A stretch of DNA of 54,855 nucleotides from DASPWV01 sp046727855. Lineage in GTDB: Bacteria > Acidobacteriota > Vicinamibacteria > Vicinamibacterales > UBA2999. The notes under the pieces were generated by a model. That model made no database searches. It was not told the DNA's origin and worked only from the letters and a program-made list of their open reading frames with translations. Each line of letters starts with the position of its first letter. Position 1 is the first letter of the stretch. Position numbers and translations under genes: made by a program. The DNA lies in the NCBI GenBank assembly GCA_046727855.1, contig JBKPDL010000110.1:1-54855 (forward strand), read 5' to 3'. Positions 50,711-54,855 of the stretch are shown here, one piece after another.

Positions 50711-53161
50711 ATGGCCAAGCGCAAGCGCGAACCCTCTCTCCTCGACATCGCAGAAAACACACCTGACGTAGACACGGACGCAAAAGTCCGCGGCTACCCG
50801 CAGGAGGGCGGCACAGCGCCACCCGCGCTGCCTCCACGCGGAGGAGGAATCGGCGATGGCTCGCCGCCAATTCCGCTGCACGAGGCCGCACAAGAGCGCT
50901 ATCTGAACTACGCCCTGTCGGTCATCACCGCGCGCGCGCTACCTGATGTTCGCGACGGCCTGAAACCCGTGCAGCGCCGCATTCTCTACACGATGTGGCA
51001 GCAGAACCTTACCGCCGACGCCAGGCACCGCAAGTGCGCCAAGGTGGTGGGCGATGTGATGGGCAATTACCATCCCCACGGCGACGCCGCGATTTACGAA
51101 ACGCTCGTGCGCATGGCGCAGCCGTTTTCGCTGCGTGTGCCGCTCGTCGACGGCTCCGGCAATTTCGGATCGCTCGACGGTGATGCGCCGGCGGCCATGC
51201 GCTATACGGAGTGCCGGCTTGCCCGCGTCTCCGACGAGATGCTGCAGGAGATCGAGCAGCAGACGGTCCCGTTTCGCCCCAACTACGACGGCACGCGTAC
51301 CGAGCCCGTCGTGCTCCCTGCGCGGCTGCCGAATCTGCTCGTCAACGGCGCCACGGGAATTGCGGTGGGCATGGCGACCAACATCCCGCCGCACAATGTC
51401 GGCGAAGTCTGCACCGCGCTGATCAAGCTGCTCGACAACCAGGAGCTTTCGAGCGCGCAGCTCGCGCGGCACATCAAGGGTCCTGATTTTCCCACCGGCG
51501 GCCACATTCTCAACTCGCCGCAGGAACTGCGTGACATCTACAAGAGCGGGCAGGGGACGATTCGCATTCGCGCGACGTGGGAAAAGGGTGTGTCGGCGCG
51601 AAGCGCGAAACTGATTTACCTCACGAGCATCCCGTTCGGAGTGAACAAGGCCGCCCTGGTCGAATCCATCGGCGACATCGTCATGGCGCGCAAGATGCCG
51701 CATCTGGTGGATGTCAAGGATCTTTCGACAGACGACGTGCGCATCGAGCTGGAGCTGAAAGGCGGCGCCGACGAAAACCTCGTGATGGCGTACCTGTTCA
51801 GGCACACTCAGCTGCAGACCACGTTCGCCGTCAACATGACGTGCCTCGTCCCGACGGAGAACGAACAAGTCGGGCGGCCGGAACGTCTCGAGCTGCATCA
51901 GCTGCTTTGGTACTTCCTCGACTTCCGTCTCAAAGTCGTCACCGCGCGACTCGAACACGAGCTCGAGAATCTGAAACGACGGATTCACATCCTCGAGGGC
52001 ATCGAAAAGGTCTTCGACGCGCTCGACGAGATCATCCGCATCATTCGCAAATCCGACGGCAAGCCGGATGCCGCCGACAAGATCATGAAGCGCTTCGCGC
52101 TCGATGCCGACCAGACCGACGCGATCCTCGAGTTGAAACTGTATCGGCTCGCGCGCCTCGAAATCCTCGTCATTCAAAACGAGCTCGCAGACAAACGGAA
52201 GCGCGCGCGCCAGATCGGTGCGCTGCTGAAGGACGAGGACGCGCGCTGGAAGGTGGTGCGCGAAGAGCTCGAGGAAATCCAGAAGAAGCACGGCCAGCCG
52301 CGACGGACGCGCATCGAAGAAGCGGAGCAAGTGGAGTACTCGGCCGACGCGTTCATCGTCGAGGAAGACAACGTCGTGATCATTTCGCGCGACGGGTGGG
52401 TGAAGCGCCAGAAAGAGGTCAAGGATCTGTCAACCACGCGTTTGCGCGAGGGCGACAGCGTGCTGGCCGCCGGCGCCGGAAGCACGCGCGCGACCATGGT
52501 GTTCTTCAGCAACTTCGGCGTCGCCTACACGTCGCGCATTGTCGACGTGCCAGCGTCCACCGGCTACGGCGAGCCGATCCAGAAGCTGTTCAAGTTGAAG
52601 GATGGCGAGCGGATCGTGGCGGCGATGAGCCTCGACCCGCGCGCGATCGCCGAGATCAAAGCGAAGCACGAAGGCGGGGAGCCGCCGATGCACGCGATCG
52701 CGGTAACCAGCGACGGATACAGCCTGCGCTTCGCGCTCGACGCCTTCCTTGAGCCGAGCACGCGCGCCGGGCGCCGCTACCTACGCACAGGCGCGGGTGC
52801 CGAGGTGGTGGCAGTCGGCAGGACTACCGGCGATGAGGCAGTCATTGTCGCGACCGCCGACGCACGCGCGTTGATCTGCAAGGCGAACGAAGTGAACTTC
52901 CTCTCCGGTCCCGGCCGCGGAGTGATCCTGATCAAAGTGAAGTTTCCCGACGACAAAGTCATCGGCGCGATGGTGTCGTCAGGCGATCGCGATCTGATGA
53001 CGGTGGAAACCAATCGCGGCGCGGAGCAGACAATCAGCACGGCGAAGTACGAGATCACCGGACGCGGTGGCAAGGGGAGGGAACTGCTGCAGCGAGGTAA
53101 CTTCGTTCGCGTGCTGCCGAGCGAAGTGACAATCCCCTCGCTCGGAGACACGCTCACGTGA
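50711..53161 (+). CDS. Type IIA DNA topoisomerase A subunit (GyrA/ParC family)
   Basis: This is an 816-aa subunit that cuts and rejoins DNA via Tyr 165 (AAMRYTECRL). The breakage-reunion domain starts at about residue 58 (QERYLNYALSVITARALPDVRDGLKP). The quinolone region reads HPHGDAAIYE at 121-130, with Ala 126 at the position of E. coli GyrA Ser83 and Glu 130 at Asp87. A coiled-coil region lies near 430-530. The C-terminal six-blade pinwheel is followed by a degenerate GyrA-box-like GRGGKG near 785. The weak box and the absence of gyrB or parE nearby leave gyrase versus topoisomerase IV open. An extension of about 50 residues rich in Pro and Gly precedes the conserved start. Confidence 0.92.
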   Translation: MAKRKREPSLLDIAENTPDVDTDAKVRGYPQEGGTAPPALPPRGGGIGDGSPPIPLHEAAQERYLNYALSVITARALPDVRDGLKPVQRRILYTMWQQNLTADARHRKCAKVVGDVMGNYHPHGDAAIYETLVRMAQPFSLRVPLVDGSGNFGSLDGDAPAAMRYTECRLARVSDEMLQEIEQQTVPFRPNYDGTRTEPVVLPARLPNLLVNGATGIAVGMATNIPPHNVGEVCTALIKLLDNQELSSAQLARHIKGPDFPTGGHILNSPQELRDIYKSGQGTIRIRATWEKGVSARSAKLIYLTSIPFGVNKAALVESIGDIVMARKMPHLVDVKDLSTDDVRIELELKGGADENLVMAYLFRHTQLQTTFAVNMTCLVPTENEQVGRPERLELHQLLWYFLDFRLKVVTARLEHELENLKRRIHILEGIEKVFDALDEIIRIIRKSDGKPDAADKIMKRFALDADQTDAILELKLYRLARLEILVIQNELADKRKRARQIGALLKDEDARWKVVREELEEIQKKHGQPRRTRIEEAEQVEYSADAFIVEEDNVVIISRDGWVKRQKEVKDLSTTRLREGDSVLAAGAGSTRATMVFFSNFGVAYTSRIVDVPASTGYGEPIQKLFKLKDGERIVAAMSLDPRAIAEIKAKHEGGEPPMHAIAVTSDGYSLRFALDAFLEPSTRAGRRYLRTGAGAEVVAVGRTTGDEAVIVATADARALICKANEVNFLSGPGRGVILIKVKFPDDKVIGAMVSSGDRDLMTVETNRGAEQTISTAKYEITGRGGKGRELLQRGNFVRVLPSEVTIPSLGDTLT

Positions 53162-53290
53162 ATCTCGAGGTATGGAGATCTCGAGATTTGGAGAGAATCT
53201 CGAGATTGAGCAATTTGGAAATCCGCAAATCTCCAGATTTGGAGATCTCCAAATCAACTCCAAATCTCCAGATCGCCAAAACTCCAGATT
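53162..53290. repeat. CTCCAAATCTCCAG / TCTCGAGATT palindromic repeat array
   Basis: This 129-bp spacer between the convergent topoisomerase and selenoprotein-candidate genes is almost entirely repeats: TCTCGAG units, ATCTCCA(GATT)TGGAGAT hairpin at 53229-53246, GGAGATCTCC at 53241-53250, and CTCCAAATCTCCAGAT. The same 12-mer forms the 2780-2890 block. It may terminate both convergent transcripts. Confidence 0.8.
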
Positions 53291-53294
53291 CGGA

Positions 53295-53843
53295 TTACTT
53301 ACGCCGCGCCACCTGCAGCGCAGCCAGCCGCTCCGCGACATCCGCACCAGCGGTAGATGTCTTTACGCTCTTGTCGATGTAGAGAATCCTTCCGTCAGGC
53401 CCGATATAAAACGTCCAGCGCGATGCGAAGCCGACCATACCGAGCACGCCATAGGCGTTGGCAGTTTCCTTCGTGGGATCAGCGAGGACGGGATAGTCGG
53501 CGCCGACATGCTCGGCGAATTCCTTGTTCGTCTTGGCATCGTCCACGCTCGCCGCGAAGTAGGCGACGTTGAACGCCCGAATCGCATCGCCGCTCTCACG
53601 GAGCGACTTGCATTCCGCTGTTCATCCACTGGTAAACGCTTTGGGAAACCACGCCAACACCACGGCGCTCTTGCCTTTGAAATCCGCGAGGGTGTACGTC
53701 TTGCCGTCCGATCCCTGCAGACTGAATCCCGGTGCGAGATCGCCTACCTTCAGTTCGGTCCGTTCCTGCGAGAAACCAAAAAGTCCGCCCACCACGCCAA
53801 GCGCGAGCGACGCGCCCAACGCGAACAGAGGCTTCAGTCTCAT
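53295..53843 (-). CDS. Peroxiredoxin-like (AhpC/TSA, Bcp-type) candidate selenoprotein with in-frame TGA read as Sec74
   Basis: Read through one TGA at 53622-53624, the frame encodes 182 residues. It begins with a signal peptide or membrane anchor (residues 5-23), then LKVGDLAPGFSLQGSDGKTYTLADFKGK, VVLAWFPKAFTSG, Sec74, and TAECKSLRES. The protein continues as a normal peroxiredoxin fold: ASVDDAKTNKEFAEHVG, YPVLADPTKETANAYGV, GFASRWTFYIGPDG. The TGA stands exactly where Bcp/AhpC proteins have the peroxidatic Cys (TPGCT), with a second Cys at 78 as possible resolving residue. Both halves are in the same frame, so no frameshift is needed. A SECIS-like hairpin follows directly. No sel genes are in the window. 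A nonsense mutation is the main alternative. Confidence 0.78.
53579..53621 (-). promoter_or_regulatory. SECIS-like hairpin downstream of the in-frame UGA
   Basis: On the minus strand the bases after UGA can fold as follows. GAAU (53615-53612) pairs with AUUC (53582-53579), GCA (53611-53609) with UGC (53586-53584), and GUCGCUC (53607-53601) with GAGCGGC (53595-53589, one G-U pair). The loop is CGUGA (53600-53596), beginning 21 nt after the UGA and containing G and U. Spacing, stem length and loop G agree with known bacterial SECIS elements, which sit inside the coding region just after the UGA. Confidence 0.6.
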
Positions 53844-53864
53844 GCGTTCGCATGGTAGTCCGCA

Positions 53865-53902
53865 GGCATCGGGATATCAAGGGCGAGCCCTTGGCTGGTT
53901 TC
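53865..53902. repeat. GCAGGCATCGGGATATCAAGGGC...CCCTTGGCTGG mosaic element
   Basis: It lies in the 85-bp divergent gap between the peroxiredoxin-like gene and the small lipoprotein. It is nearly identical to the element at about 24685-24727, and related ones lie at 10562 and 36510. The AAGGGCGAGCCCTT core is a palindrome. Confidence 0.75.
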
Positions 53903-53928
53903 CGTACCGATTTCGGCAGGAGGCTTTC

Positions 53929-54081
53929 ATGCGTCGAATGATTGCGATCGTGTTGTTCGTCGCTGCCGCCGCAGTGTCGGGTGGCTGCTACGTCAAGCAG
54001 GACGGCAACGGCCAGTGGTGGGCATGCGAGGACTACCCGACGCCCAACGGCATCGCGACAGGATGCACGCCGCTCGGCTAA
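53929..54081 (+). CDS. Small lipoprotein of unknown function (50 aa)
   Basis: This ORF starts at the ATG at 53929 with a strong AGGAGG 5 nt upstream. It has a signal peptide with a lipobox (AAVSGGC, Cys 20), then a mature peptide of about 31 residues rich in Trp, Gly and Cys (GNGQWWACEDYP). The ribosome-binding site and signal peptide make it a credible real gene despite its size. A strong hairpin (54113-54138) follows. The function is unknown; it is probably anchored to a membrane on the periplasmic side. Confidence 0.75.
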   Translation: MRRMIAIVLFVAAAAVSGGCYVKQDGNGQWWACEDYPTPNGIATGCTPLG

Positions 54082-54112
54082 GTTGGTTGGTTGGTGAATC
54101 GTCGATCGACGA

Positions 54113-54138
54113 AAGGCCGCAACTAATGTTGCGGCCTT
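54113..54138 (+). terminator. Terminator-like hairpin AAGGCCGCAAC/GTTGCGGCCTT
   Basis: A perfect 11-bp stem with a TAAT loop lies 32 bp after the lipoprotein stop. No T-run follows, so termination may need Rho or the stem may only protect the transcript end. Confidence 0.5.
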
Positions 54139-54178
54139 CGCTGCGTACAGCGACCTTATGGCTTGTAGGATCGTATAG

Positions 54179-54855
54179 GTGCGGATTCGGCGGGTCCTTG
54201 CTATCTCGACCGTTGCCGTGGTGGCGCTCGCCGTCGCGGCCGTTCTCTTCCTGCATACCAACTTCGTTCAATCACGCATTCTCGACTGGTCGATCCGCGA
54301 GCTCGAACGCCGCTTCGATCTCGATCTCACCGCCGACGATCTTCATTACAACCTGTTCAAACGCCGCGTCACTTTGACCAACGCGCGGCTTGCCGCCAAA
54401 GGACATCACGACGATCCCTTCTTCGCGGCGAAGACGGTTGTCGTCCAGTTACCGTGGGCCGCGTACCGTGGGATGCTGCGCTTCGACGATATCGCGCTCC
54501 AGGACGCCCGCGTCTATATCCACCGTGACCGCGACGGAAGATCCAACCTTCCGTCCGCCCGCACGCCGCGCGATCCGAACGCGCCGCCGCGCCGGATCGA
54601 CGCCCGCGGCCTCACAACCCGCAACCTCGACTTCCTCTATCGCGACTTGCAGCGTGACATCGACGTGTCCGCCTCCAAGGTCCGCACCGATCTCGCATAC
54701 GTCCTCAGCGAGGGTGCGAGCGGACCGATTGCGATCGAGAGCGACATGGTTGTCCGCTTTGGCCAGCGACGCGTCGTCGTCGAGCCGGTCAATGGCCATC
54801 TTGTGTTCGATGGCTCGAACCTGGCGCTCGCCGACGTGGGCGTGACCACCAAGGA
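54179..54855 (+). CDS. TamB/AsmA-like envelope protein, N-terminal part (runs off the window)
   Basis: From the GTG at 54179 the frame is open for 225 codons to the window edge. It begins with a basic N-terminus and one transmembrane helix (ISTVAVVALAVAAVLFLHT, about residues 9-27). A typical AsmA/TamB start follows: SRILDWSIRELERRFDLDLTADDLHYNLFKRRVTL, then AKTVVVQLPWAAYRGMLRFDDIALQDARVYIHRD. Such proteins span the periplasm and move lipids or help insert outer-membrane proteins; the numerous outer-membrane receptors here fit that context. The start has no clear ribosome-binding site. A TAGGAT ends 7 nt before it. Confidence 0.7.
   Translation, partial: MRIRRVLAISTVAVVALAVAAVLFLHTNFVQSRILDWSIRELERRFDLDLTADDLHYNLFKRRVTLTNARLAAKGHHDDPFFAAKTVVVQLPWAAYRGMLRFDDIALQDARVYIHRDRDGRSNLPSARTPRDPNAPPRRIDARGLTTRNLDFLYRDLQRDIDVSASKVRTDLAYVLSEGASGPIAIESDMVVRFGQRRVVVEPVNGHLVFDGSNLALADVGVTTK

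Noticed and set aside
53295..53624. Peroxiredoxin gene as two separate short genes or a frameshifted pseudogene
   Set aside because: The two halves are in the same frame, the second half has no start codon at its natural beginning, and the interrupting codon is TGA at the catalytic Cys position with a hairpin after it. A nonsense mutation remains possible and is noted.
1..54855. rRNA, tRNA, riboswitch, insertion-sequence or prophage genes
   Set aside because: I looked for tRNA cloverleaf segments, conserved riboswitch cores and transposase or integrase motifs on both strands and saw none I could support. A covariance-model search would be needed to exclude small RNAs.

Overview
The window is 54.9 kb of GC-rich, densely packed chromosomal DNA. 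No rRNA, tRNA, CRISPR array, transposase or phage gene was recognised. The gene content points to an Acidobacteriota member, probably of the Vicinamibacteria (subgroup 6) type. The supporting features are CarboxypepD-regulatory-domain TonB receptors, acidobacterial VWFA proteins, DUF1501/DUF1800 pairs, sulfatase-TPR lipoproteins and tandem secreted CarboxypepD proteins. This taxonomic call is an inference from gene families.

Layout. (1) 31-6949 is a reductive pyrimidine (uracil) and beta-alanine catabolism island: class III aminotransferase, dihydropyrimidinase, methylmalonate-semialdehyde dehydrogenase, a PreA-type dihydropyrimidine dehydrogenase and an NCS1 nucleobase transporter. A nitrilase-family hydrolase at 36666 could supply the missing beta-ureidopropionase step, but its catalytic Lys position is Met. 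(2) 6946-9611 holds a DUF1697-TPR fusion coupled to a secreted VWFA protein. (3) 9693-16356 holds an OmpR-type response regulator and its kinase, divergent from a secreted protein and a TonB-dependent receptor. (4) 16426-24310 holds ThiO, pterin-4a-carbinolamine dehydratase, a MerR regulator convergent with an orphan microcompartment shell protein, a D-threonine-aldolase-like enzyme, a DUF1501/DUF1800 pair and a GNAT protein. (5) 24736-30370 is a tandem array of three secreted CarboxypepD-domain paralogues. (6) 30498-41179 is a small-molecule catabolism stretch: two tandem FAD oxidoreductases, a GcvT-like protein, an exported FAH-family protein, the C-N hydrolase, two head-to-head gene remnants, a Rieske oxygenase and an APC permease. 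(7) 41311-50691 holds DUF2461, two coupled sulfatase-TPR proteins, a large TonB receptor and a GlcD-type FAD oxidase. (8) 50711-54855 holds a type IIA topoisomerase A subunit, a peroxiredoxin-like gene with an in-frame TGA, a small lipoprotein and the start of a TamB/AsmA-like gene.

The most notable item is the peroxiredoxin-like gene at 53295-53843 (minus). Its single in-frame TGA lies exactly where the peroxidatic Cys of the TxxC(T) motif belongs. The frame stays intact on both sides, and a 14-bp hairpin sits immediately downstream with its apical loop 21 nt after the TGA. This is what a bacterial selenoprotein with its SECIS element looks like; gene callers would split it into two fragments.

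The second theme is an unusually rich set of interspersed repeats: GCGGACCT(n)AGGTCCGC palindromes, GTTATGCGG inverted repeats, CCAAGGGC/ATATCAAGGGC mosaics, CCAAATCTCCAG arrays and ACGCAGAT/ATCTGCGT islands. They sit at gene ends and in several cases supply the stop codon or the last residues of the neighbouring protein.
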